Source of the DNA: Hexactinellida sp. DTS-2022
Taxonomy: Eukaryota > Porifera > Hexactinellida
Assembly (NCBI GenBank): GCA_028753945.1
Contig: JAPNXP010000016.1
Span: 1,054,001 to 1,118,000, forward strand
DNA length: 64,000 bases
Reading direction: 5' to 3'
Below the pieces are notes generated by a model. That model did no database searches. It was given only the letters and a program-made list of their open reading frames with translations, and was not told the DNA's origin. Made by a program: the position numbers and the translations under genes. Numbering within the stretch: the first letter of the stretch is position 1; every line of letters begins with the position of its first letter. This document shows, in pieces, positions 53,410 through 64,000 of this stretch.

Positions 53410-53900
53410 AATTTAGAAAATCATCCTTCTTCATCTAAACTATTTGACGAGGGGAATTTATTGAAGATCATCTCTAAACAACGTTCTCTTTCTACTCATG
53501 AATCTAGCGGAAGTTCTAATGCTAGTCTCAATTCTAATGGTAGTCATTTTTCTGCGAGTCAATATTTATACTCGACTTGTTCATCAAATATTGATACAAA
53601 GTGTACTGAATGTTCCACTTCATATTCGAAGATGAGGCGCAATTCTTGCAATTCCTCCTCTTTTATTCTCAAGAACATGAAAAATAAAGTAAACTATGAT
53701 CAAGATTTACGTCCAAATTCAATTGCTTTTCCGTTACCCCCACCTCCGGAACCTACTATTAACCATCCAACTTGTGAAGATTCCTCAATACGTCATTCTA
53801 TAGCTGCAATGCCTCATCATTTTAAGGAATCTTCTCAAGGTTCACTTGGCGTGTATGAGATAGGAAATTTCGCTGTTCAATCAACTCATTATGTCGATAA
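53410..53900 (+). CDS. Third coding exon of the unknown host gene
   Basis: Acceptor TCCTTTAG, phase 0; the frame reads NLENHPSSSKLFDEGNLLK and continues 160 codons. Serine-rich (STHESSGSSNASLNSNGSH), two CxxC-like groups (TKCTECSTSYSK), and a proline run FPLPPPPEPTINHP that could bind SH3, WW or EVH1 domains. It ends at GATAA|GTAAGC, a strong donor, or one codon later at TAA if not spliced. No enzymatic domain. A coding-looking segment PEVLEQPEFMPFVPHDMDK at 55930-55990 might be a later exon, but no acceptor is evident. Likely a disordered scaffold-type protein; this is inference. Confidence 0.6.
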
Positions 53901-54323
53901 GTAAGCGATATGATATTTATTTAATATTTACTCTTTGCTCACATACTAAAGGTTTCTAATCTAAGTTTTGATAATTTTGGCCCTTATTCAAATTCTATTG
54001 ATACAATTGTCAGGCTTGCCATGGAGATGTAAAATCGCATCCATATCCATATCCATATTCAAACCATTTGTGTGTGGATTTCCATTGATATTTCTTGAAG
54101 CCTTAAGGATATCCATGGATACTGATAGATTTATAAAATCTCATATCAACAAAATATCCAGAAGCTTTAGGTTGTATAATTTATGTATATTTATCAACTG
54201 AATGTGTACTATATACTCAAAGTTGGTCGATATAGCTATCAGTCTTAATTTTCCTCGCCATAAGCCATGTTTTTTTTTCGCGAAAAAATAGTATACAACT
54301 AAGATAAATGAAAAAGCCAAATA

Positions 54324-54751
54324 CAGTGGAACTCGGTTAAGACGTACCACCTTGGGAGACAAGAAAAAGTATGTACTAACCGAGGTACGTCTTATCCGTA
54401 TGCATAATCCACAATTCGAAATACTGACTTGTTCAATGATATGAATACGATGTGTGGTATACAAATATATAACATACTTAACGACATGATTAAAGTATTT
54501 TAGTTGTCACATACTAACTTAAACCAAATAATAACTGAGTTCTGCTGATACTTTTCTAGAGTACGTACTAACCGAATTAAAATACATACATTTTATTTAA
54601 TTGGGAATATAAATGGGTACATCTTATCCGAGGTACGTCTTATCCGAGTACGTATTAACCGAATCATTTATAATGGATCAGATAGGAGGAAAAATCGGTT
54701 ATTAGAGAACAGTACGTAATTCCCGAGAGTACGTACTAAGCGAGTTCCACT
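54324..54751. mobile_element. TA-flanked pogo-like MITE, 428 bp
   Basis: Ends CAGTGGAACTCGGTTAAGAC and the reverse complement of GTACTAAGCGAGTTCCACTG; TA at 54322-54323 and 54752-54753. A diverged partial copy lies inside the hAT MITE at 21351-22133. Confidence 0.88.
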
Positions 54752-54881
54752 GTATATAAATTAAGGAAAATAAAATTATTCAGGAGTGAGTATTAAATAA
54801 TTTTAGTAGATGGAAAGTAATTAAGGCGTGTAAAAATAAGTTCAAATAAAATTAAGGCGAGTAAACAAATTGGGGTAGGAC

Positions 54882-55668
54882 ATGGCCTACTTAATATACG
54901 GCTAGATATGTCACCGAGAAGGCCATAAAACGAGAAGGCCAGTTTCTAATTTTCATTTAGGATAAACTATGCCTCCTATTGTTGTTATTTGGGTTGTATA
55001 TGGGGTAATCAACCATTGCGAGTCCAATGGAACCACTTTTGAGAATCTAAGATTTGTGGTTAAGCTATTTAGGCGCCATTTAATGATGACACCACAAATA
55101 TACAAAAACATAAAATTCGAGTCTAAAGAACTGCGAGAAAATGAAAATAATTTGCTAATATACTTAGAATACATTTTCCGAATATATAATTGTAATGAAT
55201 ATATATAAACCAGCAATTGTATACGTTTTATGTACGAAAATAGTAAGTTTTAATTCGGATACTACTTGTATTTTAGCATGTGGTTGCTTTATAATTTTAC
55301 AAAAAATTTAGAATGTCGCTATTTTGTCATTTAGTGGTCTTTGGGGTATTAAATATATCCCTATGGTATTAGTATTCCTATCATAGAATTATTAGAAAGT
55401 AGGAAGAAACTGAAATTTATGATATTTAAAAAAAATCATTTTACCATAAATTGTTACCGTCATCATTAAATGGGGCCTAAATAGCTTAACCACAAATCTG
55501 AGATTCTAAAAAGTGGTTCTAATGGACTCGCAATGGTTGATTACCCCATATACAATGCAAATAATAACAATAGGAGGCATAGTTTATCCTAAAATGATAA
55601 TTAGAAACTGGCCTTCTCGTTTTATGGCCTTCTCGGTGACATATCTAGCCGTATATTAAGTAGGCCAT
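54882..55668. mobile_element. P-like foldback MITE with 210-bp arms
   Basis: Arms 54882-55090 and 55462-55668 are near-identical reverse complements. GGGTAGGAC stands on both sides (54873-54881, 55669-55677). Counting the shared outer C, the terminus reads CATGGCCTACTTAATATACG, strikingly like CATAGCCTACTTTATATAAG of the P elements, with a 7-bp duplication GGTAGGA. So this is probably a P-driven MITE; a 9-bp Mutator-type reading is the alternative. Confidence 0.75.
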
Positions 55669-56084
55669 GGGTAGGACGGGAAAAAGGTCCCCTAATTTAT
55701 ACTCATTTTTTGGAATCCTGGATTAAAATATTTTTTAAAGTTTTGGATATCGATGGATATCGACAATATCCATGGATATCCGTATCCATGGCAAGCCTGA
55801 CAATTGTCAATAATTTATTTATACCATTAAAACACTATGCTCTAATATTTATCATCATATAACGTACAAACTATTAATTTATAGTGTAATATTTGTTTTA
55901 TGTTTTAATGCACAAATACACTATCTTGCCTGAAGTATTAGAACAACCTGAATTTATGCCATTTGTGCCTCATGACATGGACAAATATTTAACATCAAAA
56001 ATATCAACATATCTATCTATACTACTATTAAAACACAAACCTGTATATACTGTATCAGGGTTTCATACAGGGGATTGTAGACAG

Positions 56085-56605
56085 TGGCGTCGCCAGGATT
56101 TTTCAGGGGAGTGCTCAATTAATATATATTTTTTAATGCTCCTTTACAAGACTATAGTAAAAAGTTTAAGAAATCCATCAAATTAATAGTAATAAAGGAG
56201 CTACAGCAGAAAAGGGAATTGTCGATTGGTACAGCGGTGAAGGCATTTAGGAATACTTGAAAATTTAATAGTTAGAATAAATAAAAATTATTTGCCATTT
56301 TTTAATGAATATATAACTTAGATAGTGAATTAGTGATTGCGAAATGAAAACAAATGAATTCCAATTACTATGTAATATAAATATGTATATGCTTTCATTT
56401 TTCAAATATTCATTCTAATTCAAAGGTACAGGGACAACATAAATGTAATTTCTATAATAAAACCTCGTACAGAGGTTGTAATATCCTTATGAGGATGATA
56501 TTCTATTGTAGCCTCGGGGGGGCTCAGAGGGGGGATTCACCCAAAAAGAGGGGGGGCTCGAGACCCCCTTGCCCCCCCCCTTAAGAACATACATATCCCA
56601 CAACC
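56085..56605. mobile_element. Insertion with CAGTGGCGTCGCCAGG start
   Basis: Interrupts the Helitron 5' region; CAGTGGCGTCGCCAGG is a hAT-type start seen in many animal MITEs. The right part is a GC tract (56513-56582) resembling the end of 50294-50638. The exact right end was not resolved. Confidence 0.5.
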
Positions 56606-56839
56606 CAGATTGCCCCCTTGTATGCAAATCCAGTATGAAACACTGTGTATTACTATATATGTGTATATATATATGTATTTGTTTGTTTGTTTCGAGTTGA
56701 TTGAAGAAACTGGATGGTTTCCAAAAAATTTTTGGCATATAGGGGTAACCTTTGGTACCCGCCAAGTTGAGGTTTCCACTAAAAATTTCTCACACATCGA
56801 CAAGTTATGACGTCATTGTCACATTTCGAGCAGGGTGAA

Positions 56840-57245
56840 AACTTGCAAGGTTGAAACCGCTCGAACCGAATATCAGTATTCATGAATAGTTGCCCTACCG
56901 AATTACTGATACTGATATTCGGTTGCTTCAACCGAATACTGTTAATGATTATATTTGGTTACGTCAACCAAATACGAATATTGATGATATTCGGTTGGTA
57001 GAACGAATACGAATACCGATAATCTTTGGTTTCCCTAACCGAATACGAATACACGTAATTAGAATATTCGGATGGAAAAACTAATATGAATACTGATCAT
57101 ATTCACTCGGGAGACCGAATACCGAATAAGGATATTCTTTCGGGCAACCGAATACCGAATAATGATATCAGGTTGGCAACCGAATATCAATTATTCGCGA
57201 ATAATATTCGGTTCAACCAAATATATCAGTATTCGGTTGCAACCT
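56840..57245. repeat. Array of ACCGAATAC / ATTCGGTT words
   Basis: About 15 degenerate units alternating ACCGAATACGAATA and GATATTCGGTTGG inside the Helitron body, beginning AAGGTTGAAACCGCTCG and ending CGGTTGCAACCTTTG, which pair as an inverted end. Probably another repeat-array TIR element. Confidence 0.6.
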
Positions 57246-57603
57246 TTGTGAAAAGTAACTTAATCGCACATAATTTCTGCCCTCTAAGAGATAAAAATCT
57301 GAAAATTTAATAAAACATGGACATTAATGATGCGGACACGTTACTCACACCAGATCACCAATATGCTCACTCATTATCGCATGATAACGTAATTGTTAAA
57401 TTAAAGTTATGACGTCATTCTCACATTTTGAGATGCTGGAAAATTTACTTAATCGCATATAATTCGCACCCTCCCATATTATAAATATTATTGCTATTAC
57501 AGTATTACCCCATGATGACGTAACCGTCAAAATTTTCAATTGTCTAATTGACTATTTTATTATAGTTAGAAGTAGAAACCACACCAACCGCGAAGCGCGC
57601 TAG

Positions 57604-58282
57604 CTAAGGATTAATATCCCAGCTGTGAGACATCCGCCACCAAATCATATAATTACTTTGTCAGAAAAAAACAGCTATGCAATAATCTACACAGACCGTT
57701 CCCTACCCTTGAGCTGTTGCATACCTAAATAATTAACCAACAGACTTCGTAATCAATTTTGTAGTATTTTCTTTCCCGAAACATTGACTGTCACATTTTT
57801 TAAGGTGACTTGTAAAGCTGAGAGATCTGATCTCGTAATATCATTATAATGTCTAAGTTTGTTTAAGAGCTTTGTGTTGTTTTCTTACACTTTAACTTGC
57901 TCACATATGATTCTGGCTGATAATTTCTCTATGCATGATTATGTTCTGAATTATAATAGGTTGAATTGTATTTTTTCTTATTTTGCACTTATTTCCAGTC
58001 TCTTCTGTATAGAGCACATCTAAATTGTGAATCTTTAAATTTGAACAGAAACATTTGTTACCGAAAGAGGAGGTGAATTTTTTTCTGATGAATATTCCAT
58101 AATGAGGTTTCAGTTATGCAAATATTGAAATTATCTAATAACAACAAACAATATGAGCTCAATTATTATAAATTTGAACTGAAAATTTATTTAAATGACA
58201 AAAGGTCAGACGACAAAAAGTTGGTTGCCTAATGACAGGACATGTAATTCGACCTACAGACAATATATAAAATTAGACACAA
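57604..58282. other. AT-rich stretch without genes
   Basis: No supported feature. Confidence 0.4.
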
Positions 58283-58680
58283 GGCTGGATTCGGTTAACC
58301 GGTTAACCGTTGCTGACATCGGTTAACGGTTAGAGATTTTATTAACCAGTTAGCCGGTCTGTTGAATAACAGCAGAGTTATTGGGAAATTAATGTATAAA
58401 ATATTAAAAATTTTTGAATTATAACAGAATATGTAGTCCTAAGTCCATTTCTCATCACCACTTAATAAATTTTATTGGACAACATTGATTTAAATTTACC
58501 TAAAACACGAAATGTATCAGTTAATATACTTATGTAGTTATACTTTATACACCGGAGTCTTATTCTGTAGTATAATCAAATTTTTATAAAGGATTTATTG
58601 TATTGAGTAGGATGGGCGCTTAACCGTGGCGAGAAATCGAATTGTAACCGTTGCCTCAGATCGGTTAGCCAACCCCACCC
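58283..58680. mobile_element. Possible hAT-type MITE with GGTTAACCGG ends
   Basis: The left end CAAGGCTGGATTCGGTTAAC with GGTTAACCGTTGC pairs imperfectly with ATCGGTTAGCCAACCCC at 58660-58677. The same left end occurs at 19597-19640. The target duplication is not clear. Confidence 0.5.
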
Positions 58681-58735
58681 TTCTTCGACAAAATGATAAC
58701 ATATTAAATTCGACCAAATAGCAAGATATAAATTT

Positions 58736-59025
58736 GAATGTGACCTTCGTTATATAAGGCCTTACTACTGAGTAGAATTGCTGGACCATGGATTAAAGGC
58801 CCTTGATTATCAGCTGTCATATATTTATCTCAATAGCTAGTAATGACAGACCAGAGAAATACATTATAATTATATAGGAAGTTAGGAACATGATATCAAG
58901 GCCTACATAACAACCTTTAGAATTGTGATATATCACCATTTGATTACGTAATCGATATTTTTCGTGGGAATTGTCGCGTTTTTATAGCCTGCTTTTAACA
59001 TAGTTAAACGCGTTAGAAATGGTAG
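58736..59025. repeat. Dispersed 290-bp repeat, copy 2
   Basis: Same sequence and orientation as 50765-51055, ending AACATAGTTAAACGCGTTA in both. It lies about 130 bp upstream of the Ty3/gypsy protease, so a partial LTR is conceivable, but no matching copy is seen downstream of the pol region. Confidence 0.65.
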
Positions 59026-59151
59026 AAAAAATACTAATAAAGGGGGCACGCCTTAAAGGAATGTCTGAACAGGGGAGGCGCGAAAAGCAGTAGGAAGATC
59101 TTGAACTTCGGACGCCGTGTTATATGTACATAACTTTCTTTTCTCCTACCT

Positions 59152-59685
59152 GTGAAGTATAATGGAAAATCGATAACTGCAATCCTGGACTCTGGTCCTG
59201 GTCCCTCCGTAATTGACTACAACACCATATACGATTTAGTACTGAAACCCCCCGTGGAGAACCGAGCCAGCCAAGTATATGGTTTGTCGCGAAAACCTGT
59301 GGGAATTGTTGGGAGTATCAGTTTAACTTTGGATCTTGGAGATGGGCAATTTTGCATCATACATCTGAAGTATTAAGCGATACTGGAGCAACTATAATTC
59401 TGGGACGCGACCTACGGAGGAAATTCCAATCCACGGAGTTTGATTGGGTTCTGCTCAGAAATATTCGGAAGGATTCCCAAGCGGCTGCCGAGGGGGGAGA
59501 CCCACTTTCTAGAGCGGTAGTCGCATGTTTAGAAGTTGCTCACTGTGAGGATGTTTGTTTAACTCCAACGATAGTTAAGAGTGACCTAGACCGTTGCCAA
59601 AGAGAAAAACTCAACGAACTCTTAGCTGAATATTCCTGTGTAATCGCTGAAAACCCAAAGAAACCATTCATACATCGATGACGAA
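59152..59685 (+). pseudogene. Retropepsin-like aspartic protease, Ty3/gypsy
   Basis: ITAILDSGPGPSVIDYN carries the catalytic DSG in place of DTG. After a frame change, SDTGATIILGRDLRRKF is the C-terminal flap and helix region typical of gypsy proteases (ILGRD). Frameshifted near 59370. Confidence 0.7.
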
Positions 59686-59710
59686 ACATCGATACTAGGG
59701 CTCTCATCCA

Positions 59711-61300
59711 GTGAAACAAACTGTTCGGAAAGTATCACCGGTCAAGGCGAGAGAAATCAACAAGCAGGTTGAAGACATGCTCGCAAATGGTGTTTGTCGG
59801 ACGTCGAACTCTCCATGGTCTAGCCGGATAATTCTGGTCTCAAAGAAAGACGGAAGCACAATAATTGTTCTAGATTACCGCGGCTTGAATAGTGTTAATT
59901 ACTATCAAGGACGCATACCCTATGCCGAATCCCAAAGATATTTTGGACAGGATGCATAATAAAAGGCTCTTTACTTTTCTCGACGCCGCAAGCGCTTGTT
60001 GTTGTGTTGAATTAGAAGAAGAGGATAAATGCAAGACTGCGTTTGGCTACACCCCGGGGACATTACGAGATGAATCGTATGACATTCGGTCTTTGTAATA
60101 GCCAAGCGACATACCAGAGGCTCATGGATGTTAGTTTACGCGGAGTTGAGAATGCAGATTCCTTTATAGATGACATCTGTATACACTCGTACGATTTTGA
60201 TAGTCACCTTAAGGACCTACGCCGCGTAGGCAGAGTGTACGAATGGATCGGAATTCGTATCCATATCCGCACCATAATCCATCTCATCTAGAATTAAAAT
60301 TCCAAATCCGTTCCAAAATCCGAAAATTCCCCGATTTAGATGGTAAATTCCTTAAATCTGTCATCGATCTGGACCCTCTGTGAAATAGCTGATATTTAAA
60401 TTCATATAAAATCCATGCTGATTTCCAAATCCGTACGTAATTCCTAATTCATCCGGATTTCCAAAATTCATGCGGATTTGCAGATCCGAACCATGTCCAA
60501 TTTATTTGGACATGCATATACATGCATATACATGCAGATATATAGGTCCATATGATTGGTTTTCTTTCTAGTCAGTATAAATTTATGTGTATATTTATTA
60601 AATATAGAAGATACAAATTACATTTTCAATCCATAAATCAATATAACTATAATATTACTATAAAGGATTTTGATAGATTTGAGAATTTTTCCAAATCCGT
60701 AAATTACGGATTTCAACGGATTTGCAATCAGTAAATCCGTAATCCACCGGACCCTCTGGGCTACGCTACGCCAAACGTTGAGTGCACTGAAAAAGGCAAG
60801 CACACAACTGCGACGCGACAATTGCGTGTCTGCTGCCCGATCGGGTGAATTCCTTGGTCATGTCATTTCGGGAAATGGTCGCCAACCTGTATCAAGGAAC
60901 AAGGACAGTGGAAAAAATTGTTGATGCCTCTCAACCGAGGTGTAGGCAGGAATTACAGAGGTTCTTTATCCTATTGAATTTTTATAGGGAATATATTCAG
61001 GACATGGCGTGTGTTACTGAGCCCCTATACAAGCTTCACGAAAGGGAGTTGAATTGGTATGGGATAGCCCGACACAGAACGCGTTCTTGACACTAAAGGA
61101 TGAGCTAATTAAACACACCGTAATATTGTCGTTTCCCGATTGGAAAGGTGACTTTTACCACCAAACTGACGCTTCATCAATCGCAGTTGGAGCTGTGCTT
61201 TCGCAGAAAGACAAACAGGGGAAATTAAGACCTTTAGGGTTCTCGTCTTCGGGCCTTACACCTGCACAAAGAAAGTACCCCGGGGGTGCTTGAATGTTGT
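59711..61300 (+). pseudogene. Reverse transcriptase and RNase H, Ty3/gypsy
   Basis: RT begins KQTVRKVSPVKAREINKQVE, then SNSPWSSRIILVSKKDGS and VLDYRGLN; next ITIKDAYPMPNPKDILDRM and MTFGLCNSQATYQRLMD. The active site is DSFIDDICIHS (FIDD instead of YVDD). After the insertion at 60232-60760 comes EFLGHVISGNGRQP, then RFFILLNFYREYIQDMA. RNase H: FYHQTDASSIAVGAVLSQKD and KLRPLGFSSSGLTPAQRKYP. At least five frame changes. Confidence 0.8.
60232..60760. mobile_element. Insertion in the reverse transcriptase
   Basis: Separates HLKDLRRV from LSALKKASTQLRRD of the same domain. The ends CAGAGTGTACGAATGGAT and the reverse complement of ATCCACCGGACCCTCTG pair imperfectly, hAT-like. The interior is degenerate AAATCCGTAATCC-type words in both orientations. 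Confidence 0.6.
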
Positions 61301-61639
61301 GCGCTCATTGCTACATTTCGTTAACAGAGGTATTACCTGCAAGCGGCACGGAAAGTCGTGTTTTTAAGTCATCATAACCCGCTCTGGTGGTTGCGGAGGC
61401 AGAGGCGATGAAGTATTAAATTCAGTATGTAAGAGGAGTGGAAAACGCATCCGCAGATTACTTGTCAAGACTTATTCCTGTTTCCGATATTATTCCCTGT
61501 TTCCGATCAGTATCAATTATTATCGAGGATCAAAGAAGATTTACGCCTAGACAAGGCAACATCTCTCTCGCTAGACCAGCTTGAGCATGGAGGCGTAATC
61601 CATTCGGGTCGATTCAAACGGCACGTGGAATTCATCTGA

Positions 61640-62305
61640 GTGATGGGTTGTAGAGGTAATCAGGTTGTCGAACACCACATACTCAAGAATGAAATACTTA
61701 CACGAATTCTCAATGATTCGCATGCCTGCACGAGGAAGAATATCGCGGAGACTAAGTTGCATTTGTATTGGAGGGGGCTATATCGCGAAGTTGAGCGTTT
61801 TTGTGAAGGATGTTTGATGTGTCAGTGGAACAAACCCAAGAACCGGCCTAGAGAATCTCTCGAACCGATTTCAATCGCTGAAGAACCGAGACACGTGATT
61901 GCCTATAATATTGCAACCTTGCCATTGTCCACTGATAGCAATCGGTGTTTCCTTATACTGACTGACCTCTTTTCCAAATTCGTGGAAGTTTATCCAATGG
62001 CAGATCAAACTGCCGAGTCCGTGTGTAAAGGTTTGCTCCAAGGTTGGATACACGGACATGGCCCTCCTAGGATCATGTTAAGCGATCAGGGCCCGAGTGT
62101 CGATGGGAAGTTAGTTAGGGAAATGCTCGGCGGATTGGGAATTGAAAAACGTCGCAGCTCTCTCTACCAGTCTGGGGCGATGGCCAGGCGGAGAAAGGAG
62201 TTCAAACCGAAAAACAGGTCATGCGCTGCCTTCTTGAAGAAAGAAGCATTTGAGAAATATAATTATCCTTCAATCCTACAGGAGATCAGCTACAACCTCA
62301 ATTGA
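61640..62305 (+). pseudogene. Integrase, Ty3/gypsy
   Basis: A 221-codon frame: H2C2 zinc finger (HHILKNEILTRI, then HACTRKNIAETK and FCEGCLMCQW). The core has IAYNIATLPLS where the first catalytic Asp is normally found (Asn here), LSDQGPSVDGKLVREML with the second Asp, and an altered motif SLYQSGAMARRRKEF where the third acidic residue is lost. Truncated relative to the family; the remainder is frame-shifted after 62160. Confidence 0.75.
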
Positions 62306-63056
62306 TCCCAAGTGCCAGTACAGGATACCTGCCTACATTGTAATGTACGGAGTGACACCTACGTCGTTATCTATGACCTGCTTACCGCGTTCAAATTGTG
62401 GGGGTGATAAGGTAACTACTCAAGAATGGTTGGAGGAAGTTACCAACGCACGAGGCGTGGTAAATAGTAAGGTTAACTCCAATCTTAGTGATTCGCGATA
62501 AAATTCTTCTAAAAATTAACCTACGTCAGATGGGCTTGAACCCTGTTTTCGTGGGCCTTATACGGTCACCGAGCGAATGTGTGTTAACGTGAGAGTCCAG
62601 ATCAATGAAAGGAACTAAAAAGTTGTTCACTTAAAAAAGTGTAGGCTTTTTCACCCTCAGCCTGATATGTATATCCCATTTCAACCAACACGCGAGATTC
62701 GACCATCATTCAGTACCCGAGAAGAGGTTACAAGTGAGGCGAAACAGAAATAGTACCGGAAAGTGAGAACGAGGAATCGCCCGGACAGGTAACTATGCAG
62801 ACGGTTCCCCTGAGGAGATCTGATAGGGATAGGAGGCCTCCTCTCAGGTATAGAGACGAAGACAGTTTTATTGTTCGCAGGGGAAGTGATGTTGTGTAGT
62901 TCTTACTACCTGACTTAGACCACCCAACTACATAGTAACTAATTAATCCTTTGTTAACCAGTTAGTATATTTAGCTACTCTTATGTTATTCTTACCAATT
63001 GTAGTATTACTTCCGATCAAACTTCTTAGTAATTTCATTGTTAACTATAATAACGA

Positions 63057-63100
63057 TCTCGCACTATTAAAACACAAGGCTGTATATATGTGTGTGTGTG
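63057..63100 (+). mobile_element. Helitron 5'-end fragment
   Basis: GCACTATTAAAACACAAGGC followed by TGTATATATGTGTG; matches the family's 5' terminus, then changes over to another copy in opposite orientation. Confidence 0.55.
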
Positions 63101-63122
63101 TATACATATGTACATATATATA

Positions 63123-63800
63123 CTAGAGCGCTTCGCTTGTTAGTTCACTTCGCGGCAGAACACAACCACACACCAACCGCTTTGCGGTTGGTGTGTGGTT
63201 TACATACATCTAACATTTATTATATAGCTTAAATAGGCCTAGAATAGTCAAATTTAACAATGTGAAATTGTAATGATTAACGTTAATTTGTAATCAATGA
63301 TAATCTGGTTTCACCAACTAGCCCGCATCATTAATATACATGTTCTATTAAATTTTCAGATTTTTATCTCTTAGAGCAGTGGTGTCAAACCTTGATAATT
63401 CACCGGCCAATTTCGGATTTTTCAATCCTTAGACGGGCCACAGGGTCAATTAATTTACTTTTAAGAATTTTTATTCTTGTATTACGATTAGTACTATAGT
63501 TAATTACTTTAGTATAATAGAATAATGTCATAAAGAGGGAATATTCAAATAATCATCTTCTTTAAAATTATTGTATTAGTATTTATAATGCACAGTCTTA
63601 TTGTTAAGATGTTTATATGGTTTGATGACATTGATGTTAATTTTAATTATTAAAGTTAGTAATTTTGATCACTAGATTTGTTTCTAAACCTCAACTTGTT
63701 GTCTGGTGCCAAAAGCACCCCTTTATGCCAAAATTCATATTTCGAAACCGCCCAGTTTCTTTAATCAACTCGAAAAATACAAACAAATATATATATATAT
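63123..63800 (-). mobile_element. Helitron-family copy interrupted by a hAT-type insertion
   Basis: 3' end CTAG (63123-63126, minus strand) with T outside, the hairpin ACCAACCGCAAAGCGGTTGG, and a body running to the TA microsatellite near 63786. An insertion at about 63380-63685 begins CAGTGGTGTCAAACCTTG, a very common hAT terminus. The 5' TCTATACTATT is missing. Confidence 0.65.
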
Positions 63801-64000
63801 ACATATATGGTAGAAAGCAGGCAATATTTTCTTCGCGCATCGATTAAGTTTGTGCTCACTCACACGCGCCTAAAATACTCGATTTGTATCACCTCTACGG
63901 GAGCATCTCTCAATCTTTGCGCGGCTATACAAGTTCCCATTCCATATCGCGCCTGCAGGTGCTTTGCGCAACCCTGCATGAAAGCCTGGTAGAAAGGGAT
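63801..64000. other. Window end, possibly start of other sequence
   Basis: GC content rises and a short frame (63807-63992) runs across it, but no domain or splice signal supports a gene. Confidence 0.3.

Larger units (their letters stand above)
54011..55799. mobile_element. hAT-type element with perfect 8-bp duplication and two nested MITEs
   Basis: Ends CAGGCTTGCCATGGA and the reverse complement of TCCATGGCAAGCCTG; ACAATTGT on both sides (54003-54010, 55800-55807). The subterminal regions repeat ATCCATATCC / GGATATCCATGG. It carries 54324-54751 and 54882-55668; removing them leaves about 570 bp with no transposase. Confidence 0.88.
56016..57603 (+). mobile_element. Helitron-family copy with two internal insertions
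   Basis: The 5' end TCTATACTACTATTAAAACA follows A at 56015. The 3' end is GCGAAGCGCGCTAG at 57603, followed by C rather than T. The body is interrupted at about 56085-56605 and at about 56830-57245. The last 200 bp also carry a duplicated CGCACATAATT/TATGACGTCATT segment. Confidence 0.7.
59150..62770 (+). mobile_element. Ty3/gypsy retrotransposon pol region, decayed
   Basis: Protease, reverse transcriptase, RNase H and integrase follow in the Ty3/gypsy order, with frameshifts in each part and a foreign insertion (60232-60760) in the reverse transcriptase. Gag was not identified upstream, and no paired long terminal repeats were found, so the copy is truncated. The C-terminal tail at 62610-62750 reads KVVHLKKCRLFHPQPD, the usual post-integrase segment. 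Confidence 0.82.

Noticed and set aside
55893..56186. 97-codon frame with PEVLEQPEFMPFVPHD as a fourth exon of the host gene
   Set aside because: Coding-looking, but no splice acceptor in the right phase and the frame runs into Helitron and hAT sequence; mentioned only as a possibility.
50765..59025. A single 8-kb LTR retrotransposon bounded by the 290-bp repeats
   Set aside because: The interval between them holds host exons and DNA transposons but no gag or pol; the gypsy pol lies outside the pair.

Overview
This window is nuclear DNA from a eukaryote, almost certainly an invertebrate animal. It is AT-rich, genes are split by GT-AG introns, and most of the sequence is transposable elements inserted into each other. 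The host-gene types (phase-1 immunoglobulin exons joined to a vWA domain, and an intronless coiled-coil/NHL-propeller gene) and the element mix (THAP/P elements, Helitrons with an OTU domain, FLYWCH/MULE, hAT, pogo-like and Ty3/gypsy) fit an early-branching or marine invertebrate such as a sponge or cnidarian. The species cannot be named from the sequence. There is no prokaryotic gene, CRISPR array or rRNA, and I could identify no tRNA.

Layout. 1-6426: a decayed P element, cut by a foldback element (60-911) and by a Harbinger-like element (963-5686) that itself contains an apparently intact 4.4-kb P element (1069-5434) with a two-exon, 993-residue THAP transposase. 6831-8486: FLYWCH and THAP-transposase fragments. 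8709-11096: a terminal-inverted-repeat (TIR) transposon whose arms are arrays of a 12-bp motif and which holds a small zinc-finger ORF. 11105-12302: a non-autonomous Helitron copy. 13591-19268: exons of a plus-strand Ig-Ig-Ig-vWA gene; its large intron holds an antisense intronless NHL gene (17393-18601) flanked by GGCGCC-rich DNA. 20272-26143: inverted repeats, a hAT MITE (short non-autonomous element) and a second decayed P element. 27849-33553: a minus-strand autonomous-type Helitron (Rep, Pif1-like helicase, OTU protease) with frameshifts and a small MITE inside the helicase. 33608-37072: MITEs and minisatellites. 38625-39606: a decayed FLYWCH/MULE transposase, followed by a 3-kb element with repeat-array arms (39620-42646). 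43719-53900: three exons of a plus-strand host gene of unknown function, its introns packed with MITEs, a full-length non-autonomous Helitron (45807-46321) and nested hAT elements. 54011-55799: a hAT-type element with perfect target duplications, itself carrying a pogo-like and a P-like MITE. 56016-57603: another Helitron copy. 59150-62770: a decayed Ty3/gypsy pol region. 63057-64000: Helitron fragments and the window end.

Together this reads as a heavily invaded gene-poor locus. At most three host genes are visible. Target-site duplications (7 bp for P, 8 bp for hAT, TA for pogo-like, TTA/TTAA for Harbinger/piggyBac-like, A|T for Helitron) let much of the insertion order be read. The recurring theme is TIR elements whose arms are made of short tandem motifs, seen in at least five unrelated-looking families here.
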